Positions 1 to 10,153 of a DNA stretch of 64,000 nucleotides are shown here, one piece after another. Position 1 is the first letter of the stretch; every line of letters starts with the position of its first letter. The translations under genes were made by a program, and so were the position numbers. The stretch spans positions 311,151-375,150 of the forward strand of contig NZ_LMLH01000001.1 in NCBI RefSeq assembly GCF_001421885.1. Reading direction: 5' to 3'. The notes under the pieces were generated by a model. It saw only the letters and a program-made list of their open reading frames with translations, did not search any database and was not told the origin of the DNA. Source of the DNA: Pseudomonas sp. Leaf48. Lineage in GTDB: Bacteria > Pseudomonadota > Gammaproteobacteria > Pseudomonadales > Pseudomonadaceae.

Positions 1-1
1 C

Positions 2-454
2 GTACGCGAAGATGCGCAATTACTCTATGGTTTTGTCGGCAAGCGTGAGCGAGACTTCTTTCGCGAGTTGATCCGCCTCAATGGCGTAGGGCCGAAACTG
101 GCCCTGGCCTTGATGTCCAGTCTGGAGGTCGATGAACTGGTGCGCTGCGTGCAGTCCCAGGACACTTCGGCGCTGACCAAGGTACCGGGTGTGGGCAAGA
201 AAACCGCCGAACGCCTGCTGGTTGAGCTCAAGGATCGCTTCAAGGCCTGGGAAACCGTGCCGGCCATGTTCGCCCTGGTGCCGAACCAGCCGGATGGTCC
301 TGCCCCGGTGAACACCGCGGAAAACGATGCAGTCAGCGCGCTGATCTCCTTGGGTTACAAGCCGCAGGAAGCCAGCAAGGCGGTTTCTGCAATCAAGGAG
401 AAAGGTTTGAGCAGTGAAGACATGATTCGCCGAGCCTTGAAGGGAATGATCTAA
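2..454 (+). CDS. ruvA: Holliday junction branch migration protein RuvA (5' truncated by window edge)
   Basis: RuvA binds the four-way DNA junction as a tetramer and loads the RuvB motor during recombinational repair. The frame is open from base 2 ([13 protein letters not shown]...), so about 50 N-terminal residues (most of the OB-fold) lie outside the window. Visible are the two helix-hairpin-helix segments ([14 protein letters not shown] and [13 protein letters not shown]) and the C-terminal domain III that contacts RuvB. The stop codon directly abuts the ruvB start, so the two genes are cotranscribed. Identification is firm from motif content and the ruvB neighbour. Confidence 0.95.
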   Translation, partial: VREDAQLLYGFVGKRERDFFRELIRLNGVGPKLALALMSSLEVDELVRCVQSQDTSALTKVPGVGKKTAERLLVELKDRFKAWETVPAMFALVPNQPDGPAPVNTAENDAVSALISLGYKPQEASKAVSAIKEKGLSSEDMIRRALKGMI

Positions 455-1516
455 GTGATTGAAGCAGATCGTCTGATCGCCGCCACACCGGGCCCGCGTG
501 ATCGCGAGGAAGTCCAGGACCGGGCGATTCGTCCTGTCAGCCTGGCCGAATACATTGGCCAGCCGACCGTTCGCGAGCAGATGGAGTTGTTCATCCAGGC
601 TGCCCGTGGGCGTAACGAGTCCCTGGACCACACGCTGATTTTCGGCCCGCCGGGTCTGGGCAAGACCACCCTGGCCAACATCATCGCCCAGGAAATGGGC
701 GTGTCGATCAAGAGTACCTCGGGGCCGGTGCTGGAGCGCCCGGGCGATCTGGCGGCGCTGCTGACCAATCTCGAGCCTCATGACGTGCTGTTCATCGACG
801 AAATCCATCGGCTGTCGCCGATTGTCGAAGAAGTGCTATACCCGGCCATGGAAGATTTCCAGCTCGACATCATGATCGGTGAAGGCCCGGCGGCGCGGTC
901 CATCAAGCTTGATCTGCCGCCATTCACCCTGGTCGGCGCGACCACGCGCGCGGGCATGCTGACCAATCCGTTGCGGGACCGATTCGGCATTGTTCAGCGT
1001 CTGGAGTTCTACAGCAACGCCGATCTGTCGACCATTGTCAGCCGTTCGGCAAGCATCCTCGGTTTGCCGCTGGATCCTGAGGGCGCCTTCGAAATCGCCC
1101 GGCGGGCCCGTGGTACGCCGCGGATCGCCAACCGTTTGTTGCGCCGGGTCCGCGATTTTGCCGAGGTTCGTGCCAAGGGCCACATCACCAAGCCGATTGC
1201 CGATCTGGCGCTGAACCTGCTGGATGTCGACGAGCGTGGTTTCGATCACCAGGACCGGCGTCTGTTGTTGACCATGATCGAGAAGTTCGACGGTGGTCCT
1301 GTCGGAGTCGATAGCCTGGCTGCCGCCATCAGTGAAGAGCGTCACACCATCGAAGACGTGCTGGAGCCTTACCTGATTCAGCAGGGCTACATCATGCGCA
1401 CGCCTCGGGGTCGAGTAGTGACGCGGCATGCCTATCTGCATTTCGGCTTAAATATTCCGTCACGATTGGGCGAAATGCCCGTGGTAGACGAGTTTCTTGA
1501 TGCCGCGGATGATTAA
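455..1516 (+). CDS. ruvB: Holliday junction branch migration ATPase RuvB
   Basis: Hexameric AAA+ motor that drives branch migration of Holliday junctions together with RuvA. The start is GTG immediately after the ruvA stop, giving 353 aa, a normal length for Pseudomonas RuvB. Walker A is GPPGLGKTT (residues 64-72) and Walker B is LFIDEIH. Sensor and arginine-finger regions follow ([18 protein letters not shown]), then a C-terminal winged helix ([16 protein letters not shown]). The zero spacing implies translational coupling with ruvA. A 127-bp gap separates it from ybgC. Confidence 0.97.
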   Translation: MIEADRLIAATPGPRDREEVQDRAIRPVSLAEYIGQPTVREQMELFIQAARGRNESLDHTLIFGPPGLGKTTLANIIAQEMGVSIKSTSGPVLERPGDLAALLTNLEPHDVLFIDEIHRLSPIVEEVLYPAMEDFQLDIMIGEGPAARSIKLDLPPFTLVGATTRAGMLTNPLRDRFGIVQRLEFYSNADLSTIVSRSASILGLPLDPEGAFEIARRARGTPRIANRLLRRVRDFAEVRAKGHITKPIADLALNLLDVDERGFDHQDRRLLLTMIEKFDGGPVGVDSLAAAISEERHTIEDVLEPYLIQQGYIMRTPRGRVVTRHAYLHFGLNIPSRLGEMPVVDEFLDAADD

Positions 1517-1643
1517 TTAACTTTGCGCGCTGATTTTTTCGGGCAATGTAGGGTCCCAGGACCGTACTTTCGCGAGAAAGCCGCAGAACATTGAAAAACA
1601 GTTGCCTGTCCGGATTGGCAACCTGAGGAGTAAGCACTAGAGT

Positions 1644-2111
1644 ATGCGCGCGCAAAACGGGCTTGACCTTTTCGCACATCGTTGTCGCGTTTATTACGAG
1701 GACACCGATGCGGGCGGCATCGTGTATTACGTCAATTACCTCAAGTTTATGGAACGGGCTCGAACCGAGCGGCTACGAGAACTGGGCTTTGCCCAATCGC
1801 AGCTTGCCGGGGAGGACCTGTTGTTCGTCGTGCACTCCAGCGAAGCGCGCTACCACGCGCCGGCGCGACTGGATGACGAACTGCTGGTAAGCGCTGAAGT
1901 AATCGAATTGAACCGTGCCAGCCTGCGCTTCAAGCAGCAGGTCAGGCGGGCTACGGATAATGTGCTGCTCTGTGAAGGGCAGTTTCTGGTGGCCTGTGTG
2001 CGCACTGAAAGTTTAAAACCCCGGGCCATTCCCGAAGCTCTACGAGCGGCCTTTGCCGACGTGAGCGGCGCGGGTACACACTCAAAGCAGGAGATAAAGC
2101 GTGGAAGCTAA
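1644..2111 (+). CDS. ybgC: Tol-Pal associated acyl-CoA thioesterase YbgC
   Basis: Hotdog-fold thioesterase of the 4-hydroxybenzoyl-CoA thioesterase family, conserved as first gene of tol-pal operons. It is 155 aa. The family signature [19 protein letters not shown] near residues 17-35 carries the catalytic aspartate. The 3' end overlaps the tolQ start by 11 bp, which supports cotranscription and coupling. Family members hydrolyse acyl-CoA and have been linked to phospholipid metabolism at the inner membrane; the exact substrate here is not deducible. Confidence 0.92.
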   Translation: MRAQNGLDLFAHRCRVYYEDTDAGGIVYYVNYLKFMERARTERLRELGFAQSQLAGEDLLFVVHSSEARYHAPARLDDELLVSAEVIELNRASLRFKQQVRRATDNVLLCEGQFLVACVRTESLKPRAIPEALRAAFADVSGAGTHSKQEIKRGS

Positions 2112-2796
2112 CGTCGTCGACCATTCCTCCATGTGGAGCCTGGTCAGCAATGCCAGTATTGTGGTGCAACTGGTAATGCTGACCCTGGTAGCCGCATCGG
2201 TGACCTCATGGATCATGATCTTTCAGCGCAGCAATCTGATACGCGCCGGTCGACGTGCCCTGGAAAGCTTTGAAGAGCGTTTCTGGTCGGGTATCGACCT
2301 GTCCAAACTGTACCGCCAGGCCGGCAGCAACCCGGACCCTGATTCGGGTGTCGAGCAGATCTTCCGCGCCGGCTTCAAGGAGTTCTCCCGTCTGCGTCAG
2401 CAGCCAGGCGTAGATCCGGAAGCTGTCATGGAAGGCGTGGCTCGTGCCATGCGCGTAGCCATTTCCCGCGAAGAAGAAAAGCTCGAGCAGAGCCTGCCAT
2501 TTCTGGCCACCGTCGGTTCCGTCAGCCCGTACATCGGTCTGTTCGGCACCGTGTGGGGCATCATGAACTCCTTCCGTGGTCTGGCGACCGCCCAGCAAGC
2601 GACCCTGGCCACTGTGGCCCCGGGTATCGCCGAAGCCCTGATTGCCACCGCGATCGGTCTGTTCGCCGCGATTCCTGCCGTTATCGCTTACAACCGCTTC
2701 TCTGCTCGCAGCGAAACCCTGCTGAGCCGTTACTACACCTTCGCCGATGAATTCCAGGCGATCCTGCACCGCAAAGTGCACACCAGCGAAGAATAA
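2101..2796 (+). CDS. tolQ: Tol-Pal proton channel subunit TolQ
   Basis: Inner-membrane stator protein (MotA/TolQ/ExbB family) that with TolR uses the proton motive force to energise TolA for outer-membrane constriction at division. It is 231 aa, with one N-terminal membrane segment (about residues 16-38), a large cytoplasmic loop, and two further segments (about 137-160 and 170-195) around [13 protein letters not shown] and [25 protein letters not shown], the most conserved family motifs. The start is a GTG inside the end of ybgC, fitting translational coupling. Confidence 0.95.
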   Translation: MEANVVDHSSMWSLVSNASIVVQLVMLTLVAASVTSWIMIFQRSNLIRAGRRALESFEERFWSGIDLSKLYRQAGSNPDPDSGVEQIFRAGFKEFSRLRQQPGVDPEAVMEGVARAMRVAISREEEKLEQSLPFLATVGSVSPYIGLFGTVWGIMNSFRGLATAQQATLATVAPGIAEALIATAIGLFAAIPAVIAYNRFSARSETLLSRYYTFADEFQAILHRKVHTSEE

Positions 2797-2810
2797 GCAG
2801 GTAATTTCCA

Positions 2811-3272
2811 ATGGCTTTAATCGCTCGAGCTCGACACAAGCGCAAGCCGGTTGCCGAGATGAACGTGGTGCCTTACATCGACGTGATGCTGGTGCTGCTG
2901 GTCATCTTCATGGTGACCGCGCCGATGCTCAATCAGGGCGTGAAAGTTGATCTGCCCAAGGTTTCCAGCGAAGCCTTGCCGCAGGACAACAACACCCAGG
3001 TCCTGACCATTTCGATCAAGTCTGACAAGACCTACTACTGGAACCTTGGCAGCGAAGTCGACACCGAAAAGCAGCAGGATCGTGCCATGACCCTGCCGCA
3101 GATGACTGACGCCGTGACCAAGATCATTCGCGTCGGCAACGAAGGCGGCAAGCGTACCCAGGTCTTCATTCGCGGCGACAAGAGTGTCGATTATGGCTCT
3201 GTCATGGGCGCCATGGGCGGATTGCAGAAAGCCGGTGTCGGTAATGTCGGCTTGATTACCGAGGCGCCCTGA
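2811..3272 (+). CDS. tolR: Tol-Pal stator protein TolR
   Basis: ExbD/TolR family protein, 153 aa, one N-terminal membrane helix (YIDVMLVLLVIFMVTAPM) and a periplasmic domain. Asp24 within the helix corresponds to the protonatable aspartate of the family. It begins 14 bp after tolQ and its stop overlaps the tolA start by one base (TGATG), so the genes are tightly coupled. Together with TolQ it forms the ion-driven motor that acts on TolA. Confidence 0.95.
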   Translation: MALIARARHKRKPVAEMNVVPYIDVMLVLLVIFMVTAPMLNQGVKVDLPKVSSEALPQDNNTQVLTISIKSDKTYYWNLGSEVDTEKQQDRAMTLPQMTDAVTKIIRVGNEGGKRTQVFIRGDKSVDYGSVMGAMGGLQKAGVGNVGLITEAP

Positions 3273-4351
3273 TGCAGCAACAGCGAGAGCCCTCCGCCTC
3301 GGAAAGCTACTTCTGGCCTAGTGTCTGGGCGATTGGCTTGCACGTGCTGGTGTTCGGCATGCTGTTCGTCAGTTTTGCCTTTACCCCTGAGCTGCCGCCG
3401 GCCAAACCGATTGTCCAGGCGACCTTGTACCAGCTGAAATCGAAAAGTCAGGCAACCACCCAGACCAATCAGAAGATTGCGGGTGAGGCGAAGAAATCCG
3501 CCGCGCGCCAGACCGAAGTCGAGCAGCTGGAGCAGAAAAAGGTTGAGCAGGAAGCGGTGAAGGCTGCGGAACAAAAGAAAGAAGAGGCGGCTCAAAAGGC
3601 CGAGGAAGCCAAGAAGGCCGACGAGTCGAAGAAAGCGGACGAGGCGAAAAAGGCTGATGAAGCCAAGAAAGCCGACGAAGCGAAGAAGACCGCCGAAGCC
3701 AAGAAGGCAGAAGAGAAACAATTGGCTGATATAGCCAAGAAGAAATCGGAAGAAGAAGCCAAGAAGGCTGCGGAAGAAGAGGCCAAGAAAGCGGCCGCTG
3801 AAGAAGCGAAGAAAAAGATCGTCGAAGACGCGAAGAAGAAAGCCGCGGAAGACGCCAAGAAGAAAGCTGAAGCTGAAGAGGCGAAGAAGAAAGTCGCCGA
3901 AGACGCGAAGAAGAAAGCTGCTGCCGATGCTGCGAAGAAGAAATCGCAGGAAGCGGCACGTAAATCCGCCGAAGACAAAAAGGCCCAGGCCCTGGCAGAT
4001 TTGCTTTCCGACACGCCGCAGCGTCAGCAGGCCCTGGCTGATGAGCAGGGCGACGAAGTCGCCGGTGATTTCGACGACCTGATTCGTATGCGTGCAGCGG
4101 AAGGCTGGGCTCGTCCACCTTCGGCCCGCAAAGGCATGACGGTCGTATTGCAGATTGGCATGTTGCCTGATGGTACGGTGACGTCGGTCAGCGTGGCCAA
4201 GTCCAGTGGCGACGGTCCGTTTGACGCTTCGGCTGTAGCAGCGGTGAAGAATATTGGACGTTTGACAGAAATGCAGGGAATGAAGCCGAGTGATTTCGCT
4301 CAGTATCGTTCATTCAAGATGACATTCACGCCTGAGGATTTAGCTCCGTGA
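3272..4351 (+). CDS. tolA: Cell envelope integrity protein TolA
   Basis: Periplasm-spanning link between the TolQR motor and Pal/TolB at the outer membrane. It is 359 aa: membrane anchor about residues 17-37 with the conserved His of the SHLS-like segment, then a long Ala/Lys/Glu-rich helical domain II (about 65-240) built from repeats such as [14 protein letters not shown], and a C-terminal globular domain III (about 245-359, [10 protein letters not shown]...). The repeated domain is expected to vary in length between strains. The stop overlaps the tolB start (GTGA). Confidence 0.95.
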   Translation: MQQQREPSASESYFWPSVWAIGLHVLVFGMLFVSFAFTPELPPAKPIVQATLYQLKSKSQATTQTNQKIAGEAKKSAARQTEVEQLEQKKVEQEAVKAAEQKKEEAAQKAEEAKKADESKKADEAKKADEAKKADEAKKTAEAKKAEEKQLADIAKKKSEEEAKKAAEEEAKKAAAEEAKKKIVEDAKKKAAEDAKKKAEAEEAKKKVAEDAKKKAAADAAKKKSQEAARKSAEDKKAQALADLLSDTPQRQQALADEQGDEVAGDFDDLIRMRAAEGWARPPSARKGMTVVLQIGMLPDGTVTSVSVAKSSGDGPFDASAVAAVKNIGRLTEMQGMKPSDFAQYRSFKMTFTPEDLAP

Positions 4352-5649
4352 GAAACCTTCTACGAGGAATGCTAGTCGCTATCTGCTGCATGGCAGGGAT
4401 GGCGATGGCAGATGAGAAAAACATTCTGGTCACCAGCGGCAGTGATCGGGCTACTCCGATCGCGGTCGTGCCGTTCGGTTTCCAGGGCGGCAGCGTGCTG
4501 CCGGACGACATGGCGGAAATCATCGGTAACGACCTGCGCAACTCGGGTTATTACTCGCCGATTCCAAAACAGAACATGATCAGCCAGCCGAGCCAGGCCA
4601 GCGAAATCATCTTCCGTGACTTCAAGGCACTGGGTGCCCAGTACGTCATGGTCGGCAGCATTGTTCCAGCCGGCGGTCGCCTGCAGGTGCAATACGCGCT
4701 GTTCAACGTCGCGACCGAGCAGCAAGTGCTGACCGGTAGCGTCTCGGGCGGTGTCGATCAACTGCGCGACATGTCGCACTACATCTCCGACCAGTCGTTC
4801 GAAAAGCTCACCGGTATCAAGGGGGCGTTCTCGACTCGTCTGCTGTACGTGACGGCCGAGCGTTTTTCCGAGAAAAACACTCGCTACACCTTGCAGCGCT
4901 CGGACTATGACGGTGCCCGCGCCGTGACCCTGCTGCAATCGCGCGAGCCAATTCTCTCGCCGCGTTTCGCTCCCGATGGCAAGCGCATCGCCTATGTCTC
5001 GTTCGAGCAGAAACGCCCGCGTATCTTCATGCAGAACATCGATACCGGTCGCCGCGAGCAGATCACCAACTTCGAAGGCCTCAATGGTGCACCTGCCTGG
5101 TCGCCGGATGGCAATCGCCTGGCGTTCGTGCTGTCCAAGGACGGCAACCCGGACATCTACGTGATGAACCTGGGTTCGCGCCAGATCACTCGTGTCACCA
5201 ACGGCCCGGGCATCAACACCGAACCGTTCTGGGGCAAGGATGGTTCGACCATCTACTTCACCTCAGACCGTGGCGGCAAGCCACAGATCTACAAAACCAG
5301 CGCCGGTGGTGGCGGTGCCGAGCGTGTGACTTTCGTCGGCAACTACAACGCCAACCCGAAGCTTTCGGCTGACGAAAAAACTCTTGTAATGATTCACCGG
5401 CAAGATGGTTTCACCAATTTCAAGGTGGCGGCCCAGGATTTGCAGCGCGGTAGTGTAAAAATCCTCACTGATAGCACTCTGGACGAGTCGCCTACTGTCG
5501 CGCCCAACGGCACCATGGTAATCTACGCCACCCGCCAGCAGGGCCGGGGAGTCTTGATGCTCGTGTCCATAAATGGACGCGTGAGGCTCCCGCTTCCTAC
5601 CGCACAAGGCGAAGTCAGAGAACCGTCCTGGTCCCCTTACCTGAACTGA
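4348..5649 (+). CDS. tolB: Tol-Pal periplasmic protein TolB
   Basis: Periplasmic beta-propeller that binds Pal and the TolA C-terminus. It is 433 aa with a GTG start overlapping the tolA stop. A Sec signal peptide (about residues 1-21, cleaved after AMA) is followed by the TolB N-terminal domain and a C-terminal six-bladed propeller made of PD40 repeats, for example [24 protein letters not shown] and [12 protein letters not shown]. Gene order and spacing place it in the operon between tolA and pal. Confidence 0.95.
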   Translation: MRNLLRGMLVAICCMAGMAMADEKNILVTSGSDRATPIAVVPFGFQGGSVLPDDMAEIIGNDLRNSGYYSPIPKQNMISQPSQASEIIFRDFKALGAQYVMVGSIVPAGGRLQVQYALFNVATEQQVLTGSVSGGVDQLRDMSHYISDQSFEKLTGIKGAFSTRLLYVTAERFSEKNTRYTLQRSDYDGARAVTLLQSREPILSPRFAPDGKRIAYVSFEQKRPRIFMQNIDTGRREQITNFEGLNGAPAWSPDGNRLAFVLSKDGNPDIYVMNLGSRQITRVTNGPGINTEPFWGKDGSTIYFTSDRGGKPQIYKTSAGGGGAERVTFVGNYNANPKLSADEKTLVMIHRQDGFTNFKVAAQDLQRGSVKILTDSTLDESPTVAPNGTMVIYATRQQGRGVLMLVSINGRVRLPLPTAQGEVREPSWSPYLN

Positions 5650-5701
5650 CGCGGCGCTATACGTTTTACTTAACACACTGGGGTTCATTAGGAGTTTCAC
5701 G

Positions 5702-6199
5702 ATGGAAATGCTGAAGTTTGGTAAATTTGCTGCGCTGGCTCTCGCCATGGCTGTAGCTGTAGGTTGCTCGTCCAAAGGCGGCGACAATGCCGGTGAAGGC
5801 GCAGTAGATCCAAACGCTGGTTACGGCGCAAACACTGGTGCAGTTGACGGCTCCCTGAGCGAAGAAGCTGCTCTGCGCGCTATCACCACTTTCTACTTCG
5901 AATACGACAGTTCGGACCTGAAGCCAGAAGCCATGCGCGCTCTGGACGTTCACGCCAAAGACCTGAAAGCAAACGGCGCTCGCGTTGTTCTGGAAGGCAA
6001 CACCGACGAACGTGGTACTCGTGAGTACAACATGGCACTGGGCGAGCGTCGTGCGAAAGCCGTTCAGCGCTACCTGGTACTGCAAGGCGTTTCCCCAGCT
6101 CAGCTGGAACTGGTTTCCTACGGCGAAGAGCGTCCAGTTGCTACCGGCAACGACGAGCAGTCCTGGGCTCAAAACCGTCGCGTCGAACTGCGTAAGTAA
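5702..6199 (+). CDS. pal: Peptidoglycan-associated lipoprotein Pal
   Basis: Outer-membrane lipoprotein that anchors the Tol system to peptidoglycan. It is 165 aa. The signal sequence ends in the lipobox AVGC with the lipidated Cys22, followed by a Gly/Ala-rich linker and an OmpA-like C-terminal domain containing the peptidoglycan-binding motif [21 protein letters not shown] clear Shine-Dalgarno (TTAGGAG) precedes the ATG. Codon usage is strongly biased, as expected for an abundant protein. cpoB follows after 6 bp. Confidence 0.97.
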   Translation: MEMLKFGKFAALALAMAVAVGCSSKGGDNAGEGAVDPNAGYGANTGAVDGSLSEEAALRAITTFYFEYDSSDLKPEAMRALDVHAKDLKANGARVVLEGNTDERGTREYNMALGERRAKAVQRYLVLQGVSPAQLELVSYGEERPVATGNDEQSWAQNRRVELRK

Positions 6200-6205
6200 T
6201 TCGAT

Positions 6206-7045
6206 ATGCGAACGTGCCGTCGTGCTGTAACTGTTCTGGCTCTCAGCCTCGCACCGCTTGCGGTGTGGGCTGCGGTTCCTGTAGTCGAGGACAACTCCGG
6301 CTATAACAATAGCGGGAGCAGTTATCCGCCTGCAGGTTACGGTACGAACGGCGCCTATGCCGGGGGAGGGGTTTCGACCCCTGTCTCGGCACAGGGCCAG
6401 CTGTTCAACCAACTGCAACAAATGCAGGATCAGATTTCGCGCCAGCAGGGTGTGATTGAAGAACTGCAAAATGATGTATCGCGCATGAAGCAAGAAAGCC
6501 TGGAGCGATATCAGGATCTTGATCGGCGCATAGGAACCGGCGTTGCACCAGCCGCGACTCCTGAAAATTCTTCCACCGGTGGCGATTTGAACGCACCCGG
6601 TGCAGCAGCTGGTGCAGGGGTAGGCGCAGCTGCCGCTCAAGCACCTGCCGCGGGTGGCGAACCGGCGGATCCGGCGAAGGAAAAGCTCTATTACGATGCT
6701 GCCTTCGACCTGATCAAGGCCAAGGATTTCGACAAGGCCAGCCAGGCTTTTGCCGCTTTCCTGCGCAAATACCCGAACAGCCAATACGCGGGCAATGCCC
6801 AGTACTGGTTGGGCGAAGTGAACCTGGCCAAAGGCGATCTGCAAGGTGCAGGTCAGGCGTTTGCCAAGGTTTCGCAGCTGTATCCAAAACACGCCAAAGT
6901 GCCTGATTCGCTGTACAAGCTCGCTGATGTAGAGCGCCGCCTGGGTCATACCGACAAGGTCAAAGGCATTCTGCAGCAGGTCGTGTCCCAGTATCCGGGC
7001 ACTTCGGCTGCTCAGTTGGCCCAGCGTGATCTGCAGAAAATGTAA
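6206..7045 (+). CDS. cpoB: Cell division coordinator CpoB (YbgF)
   Basis: Periplasmic protein that coordinates peptidoglycan synthesis and Tol-driven outer-membrane constriction in known homologues. It is 279 aa: signal peptide (about 1-23), a Gly/Asn/Tyr-rich stretch, a short trimerising coiled coil (QLFNQLQQMQDQISRQQG onward, about residues 70-110), an Ala/Pro/Gly-rich linker, then TPR-type repeats (YYDAAFDLIKAKDFDKASQAF, YWLGEVNLAKGDLQGA, LYKLADVERRLGHTD). It is the last tol-pal operon gene and is followed by a strong hairpin terminator. Confidence 0.94.
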   Translation: MRTCRRAVTVLALSLAPLAVWAAVPVVEDNSGYNNSGSSYPPAGYGTNGAYAGGGVSTPVSAQGQLFNQLQQMQDQISRQQGVIEELQNDVSRMKQESLERYQDLDRRIGTGVAPAATPENSSTGGDLNAPGAAAGAGVGAAAAQAPAAGGEPADPAKEKLYYDAAFDLIKAKDFDKASQAFAAFLRKYPNSQYAGNAQYWLGEVNLAKGDLQGAGQAFAKVSQLYPKHAKVPDSLYKLADVERRLGHTDKVKGILQQVVSQYPGTSAAQLAQRDLQKM

Positions 7046-7069
7046 GGGCTGCTTGAGCCGTTTTGAAGA

Positions 7070-7095
7070 AACCCGCGCTTGTCGCGGGTTTTTTC
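7070..7095 (+). terminator. Rho-independent terminator of the tol-pal operon
   Basis: The stem AACCCGCG/CGCGGGTT with a short loop is followed by a T6 tract, 25 bp after the cpoB stop. Confidence 0.9.
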
Positions 7096-7212
7096 GTTAG
7101 AATTCACGCCCTTTTTATGAAACACGCTTTTTGCGGCCTGCGCGTTGGCGGGGTCTCTTGAAGTGCCTGACGGAGGCGGACAGCCTGTTTAGCTGTTACG
7201 CCCGTGGCGACT

Positions 7213-7860
7213 ATGCAAGACACATTGAGAATTACCGAAGTTTTCTACTCGTTGCAGGGTGAAACGCGGACTGCCGGCCTGCCCACAGTTTTTGTGCGCC
7301 TGACCGGTTGCCCATTGCGTTGCCAATACTGCGACAGCGCCTATGCCTTTACAGGTGGGACTCTGCGCACCCTCGACGATATCCTCGAGCAGGTTGCCGG
7401 TTTCCGCCCGCGTTATGTCTGCGTCACCGGTGGCGAGCCACTGGCGCAACCCAATGCCATCCCATTGCTCAAGCGTTTGTGCGACGCCGGTTACGAAGTG
7501 TCACTGGAAACCAGTGGCTCTATCGATATCTCGGCGGTAGATTCCCGGGTCAGTCGCGTTGTCGACCTGAAAACCCCGGGTTCGAAGGAAGCACACCGCA
7601 ACCGTTACGAGAACATCGAACTGCTCACGCCTAACGATCAGGTGAAGTTTGTCATCTGCTCGCGTGAAGACTACGACTGGTCGGTGTCCAAGCTGATCCA
7701 GTACGGTCTCGACCAGCGTGCCGGCGAAGTCCTGTTCTCGCCAAGCCATCATGACCTGAATGCTCGGGACCTGGCGGACTGGGTGGTAGCGGACAACCTG
7801 CCAGTGCGTCTGCAATTGCAGTTGCATAAATATCTTTGGAATGACGAGCCGGGGCGCTGA
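7213..7860 (+). CDS. queE: 7-carboxy-7-deazaguanine synthase QueE
   Basis: Radical SAM enzyme converting 6-carboxytetrahydropterin to 7-carboxy-7-deazaguanine in the preQ0/queuosine pathway. The product is 215 aa from ATG 7213 ([17 protein letters not shown]). An in-frame GTG at 7204 would add three residues; neither start has a strong Shine-Dalgarno, and the ATG matches the usual Pseudomonas N-terminus from memory. The atypical iron-sulfur motif CPLRCQYC (CxxxCxxC) lies near residue 30, followed by the SAM-binding VTGGEPLAQ segment. queC starts directly after its stop. Confidence 0.95.
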   Translation: MQDTLRITEVFYSLQGETRTAGLPTVFVRLTGCPLRCQYCDSAYAFTGGTLRTLDDILEQVAGFRPRYVCVTGGEPLAQPNAIPLLKRLCDAGYEVSLETSGSIDISAVDSRVSRVVDLKTPGSKEAHRNRYENIELLTPNDQVKFVICSREDYDWSVSKLIQYGLDQRAGEVLFSPSHHDLNARDLADWVVADNLPVRLQLQLHKYLWNDEPGR

Positions 7861-7861
7861 T

Positions 7862-8554
7862 ATGACTGAGCAACTGAACACTAATGAAAAGCGTGCGGTC
7901 ATCTTGCTGTCCGGTGGCCTGGACTCGGCAACGGTCGTCGCGATGGCGCGTGCCGAAGGCTATAGCTGCTACACCATGAGCTTCGACTACGGTCAGCGCT
8001 CTCACGCTGAGTTGTACGCCGCCGAGCGCGTTGCGCGGGATCTCGGTGTGGTCGAGCACAAGGTGATCGGTCTCAACCTGAACGGCATGGGTGGCTCAGC
8101 GCTGACTGACAGCAGCATCGACATTCCGGAAGAGTTGGGCGAGGGCATTCCGGTGACTTACGTGCCAGCGCGTAACACGGTGTTCCTGTCCCTGGCCCTG
8201 GGCTGGGCTGAAGTGCTCGGCGCACGGGACATCTTCATTGGTGTTAATGCGGTGGATTACTCCGGTTACCCGGACTGTCGTCCCGAGTTCATCGAGTCGT
8301 TCGAGCGAATGGCCAATCTGGCGACCAAGGCCGGTGTAGAAGGCAATGGCTTCCGCATTCAGGCGCCGCTGCAAAACCTCAGCAAGGCGCAAATTGTTCA
8401 GGCTGGCGTGAAGCTGGGTGTGGATTACAGCCTCACCGTTTCCTGCTATCAGGCTGACGACAATGGCCGCGCTTGCGGCAAATGCGACAGCTGCCGCCTG
8501 CGCGCTGAAGGCTTCGTGGCGGCCGGAATCAGCGATCCAACCCCTTATTTTTGA
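7862..8554 (+). CDS. queC: 7-cyano-7-deazaguanine synthase QueC
   Basis: ATP-dependent enzyme that turns 7-carboxy-7-deazaguanine into preQ0, the next step after QueE. It is 230 aa from ATG 7862; an upstream in-frame ATG at 7841 overlaps queE and is less likely. The N-type PP-loop motif LSGGLDSAT lies near residue 17. The C-terminal zinc site is visible as [17 protein letters not shown]. Adjacent and overlapping transcription with queE makes a two-gene queuosine operon. Confidence 0.96.
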   Translation: MTEQLNTNEKRAVILLSGGLDSATVVAMARAEGYSCYTMSFDYGQRSHAELYAAERVARDLGVVEHKVIGLNLNGMGGSALTDSSIDIPEELGEGIPVTYVPARNTVFLSLALGWAEVLGARDIFIGVNAVDYSGYPDCRPEFIESFERMANLATKAGVEGNGFRIQAPLQNLSKAQIVQAGVKLGVDYSLTVSCYQADDNGRACGKCDSCRLRAEGFVAAGISDPTPYF

Positions 8555-8572
8555 ATTATTTTAAAATAGGTG

Positions 8573-8600
8573 TTGAATAGTCCTTAAAAATCAGTATTAT
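8573..8600 (+). promoter_or_regulatory. Probable sigma70 promoter of tRNA-Lys
   Basis: TTGAAT, 16-bp spacer, TATTAT, ending 17 bp before the mature tRNA 5' end, with a GC-rich discriminator (ACGCGCC) typical of stable-RNA promoters. Confidence 0.7.
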
Positions 8601-8617
8601 ACGCGCCACCACACAGC

Positions 8618-8693
8618 GGGTCGTTAGCTCAGTTGGTAGAGCAGTTGGCTTTTAACCAATTGGTCGTAGGTTCGAATCCCACACGACCCACCA
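8618..8693 (+). tRNA. tRNA-Lys (anticodon TTT)
   Basis: A 76-nt cloverleaf. Acceptor stem GGGTCGT pairs with ACGACCC, discriminator A, encoded CCA at 8691-8693. The D arm is AGCTCAGTTGGTAGAGC, the anticodon loop CTTTTAA with TTT at 8651-8653, and the T arm GTAGGTTCGAATCCCAC. Confidence 0.97.
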
Positions 8694-8712
8694 TATTTGG
8701 CGGTTTAGAAAA

Positions 8713-8754
8713 TCCGGAAGGCCCACGAAAGTGAGGATTTCCGGGTTTTTTTTT
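8713..8754 (+). terminator. Terminator downstream of tRNA-Lys
   Basis: CCGGAA and TTCCGG arms around a GC-containing loop, followed by a run of nine Ts. It lies 20 bp after the tRNA end. Confidence 0.8.
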
Positions 8755-8957
8755 GCCTGCGATTTGCGCTTTCGCCGCTCCCGGCCAGCGCTGCGCCGCT
8801 CAGGCCAGAATCATCTTTTGCATCCTGCGGTTATTCTGTAGCCTTGCGCATCTTCAAAGCTCTGATGATTACTCACTCTCCCGGCGGTACCCTCAAGGGT
8901 CTGGAGCCGGGGTGTATACTCGACTTTCGCGCTTAAGCGCCTGCAGGTCTTGCGAAC
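8755..8957 (+). promoter_or_regulatory. nadA upstream region with candidate -10 element
   Basis: About 200 bp without a supported gene. The best promoter element is TATACT at 8915-8920, preceded by GGGTG (extended -10 style), about 40 bp before the nadA start. The -35 is poor. A short frame at 8753-9031 overlaps nadA in another frame and shows no family features. Confidence 0.45.
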
Positions 8958-10016
8958 ATGACGCAGATTTCCGAACGCCTTCTGGTTCAAGCCCACCTCG
9001 ACGCCAAGCAGCCCAAGCCGCTGACCGCTGACGAAGAGGCTTACTACCGCGCCGCCATCGCTGCCGAGCTCAAGGCTCAGGACGCGGTGCTGGTCGCACA
9101 CTTCTATTGCGATCCGGTGATTCAGGCTCTGGCCGAAGAAACCGGTGGTTGCGTTTCCGACTCGCTGGAAATGGCTCGCTTCGGTAATGCTCACCCGGCC
9201 AAGACCGTGGTCGTCGCCGGTGTGAAATTCATGGGCGAGACGGCCAAGATCCTCAACCCTGAAAAACGCATCCTGATGCCGACCCTGGAGGCGACCTGCT
9301 CGCTGGACCTGGGTTGCCCTGTGGACGAGTTTTCGGCGTTCTGCGATCAGCACCCGGAACGTACGGTGGTGGTCTACGCCAACACTTCGGCGGCGGTCAA
9401 GGCGCGGGCGGACTGGGTGGTGACTTCAAGCTGTGCGCTGGAGATCGTCGAGAGCCTGATGGATAACGGCGAAACCATCATCTGGGGCCCGGACAAGCAC
9501 CTGGGTACTTACATCCAGCGCAAGACCGGTGCCGACATGCTGCTGTGGGACGGTGCCTGCATCGTCCACGAAGAGTTCAAATCCAAGCAGCTCGAAGACA
9601 TGAAGGCGCTGTACCCCGATGCTGCCATTCTGGTGCACCCGGAGTCGCCCACTTCGGTGATCGAGCTGGCGGATGCCGTCGGCTCCACCAGTCAGCTGAT
9701 TGCAGCGGCACAGAGCCTGCCGAACAAGACGCTGATCGTCGCCACTGATCGCGGCATCTTCTACAAGATGCAGCAGCTTTGCCCGGACAAGGTGTTTATC
9801 GAAGCTCCAACGGCGGGTAACGGCGCGGCGTGCCGCAGTTGCGCGCATTGCCCGTGGATGGCGATGAACACCCTTGAGCGCACGCTGAAGAGCTTGAAGG
9901 AAGGGGCGAATGAGATCTTTGTTGATCCGGCGCTGATTCCGCAGGCGATTCGGCCGTTGAAACGCATGCTTGATTTCACTCAGGCTGCGCGGATGAAACT
10001 GGCGGGGAACGCCTGA
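8958..10016 (+). CDS. nadA: Quinolinate synthase NadA
   Basis: Condenses iminoaspartate with dihydroxyacetone phosphate to quinolinate in de novo NAD synthesis. It is 352 aa, a normal length for the family. The cysteines expected to ligate the [4Fe-4S] cluster are visible in [21 protein letters not shown] and [25 protein letters not shown] near the N-terminus is a conserved substrate-domain segment. No nadB or nadC adjoins it, as is usual in Pseudomonas. A REPIN follows 26 bp after the stop. Confidence 0.96.
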   Translation: MTQISERLLVQAHLDAKQPKPLTADEEAYYRAAIAAELKAQDAVLVAHFYCDPVIQALAEETGGCVSDSLEMARFGNAHPAKTVVVAGVKFMGETAKILNPEKRILMPTLEATCSLDLGCPVDEFSAFCDQHPERTVVVYANTSAAVKARADWVVTSSCALEIVESLMDNGETIIWGPDKHLGTYIQRKTGADMLLWDGACIVHEEFKSKQLEDMKALYPDAAILVHPESPTSVIELADAVGSTSQLIAAAQSLPNKTLIVATDRGIFYKMQQLCPDKVFIEAPTAGNGAACRSCAHCPWMAMNTLERTLKSLKEGANEIFVDPALIPQAIRPLKRMLDFTQAARMKLAGNA

Positions 10017-10042
10017 GATCTACCAGGCAGGTCGCATAAAAC

Positions 10043-10132
10043 TGTGGGAGCGGGCTTGCCCGCGAAGGGGGCGTATCAGTCGACTTCGATGTTGTCTGAC
10101 ACGCCCCCTTCGCGAGCAAGTCCGCTCCCACA
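10043..10132. repeat. REPIN, class 1 (GTGGGAGCGGGCTTGC type)
   Basis: Two inverted REP units (TGTGGGAGCGGGCTTGCCCG ... GCAAGTCCGCTCCCACA) enclose a variable spacer, about 90 bp in total, between nadA and the convergent RDD gene. Confidence 0.93.
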
Positions 10133-10153
10133 TTGGTTTGTGCTTGCTGGAAA

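Noticed and set aside
3592-4014. Ser/Ala/Phe-rich minus-strand frame, and possible CRISPR-like repetition
   Set aside because: The repetition is the Lys/Ala/Glu coding repeat of TolA domain II. There are no uniform repeat and spacer lengths.
7213-8693. Functional link between queE/queC and the adjacent tRNA-Lys
   Set aside because: Queuosine modifies GUN-anticodon tRNAs (Tyr, His, Asn, Asp), not tRNA-Lys(TTT). The adjacency is conserved gene order, and the tRNA has its own promoter and terminator.
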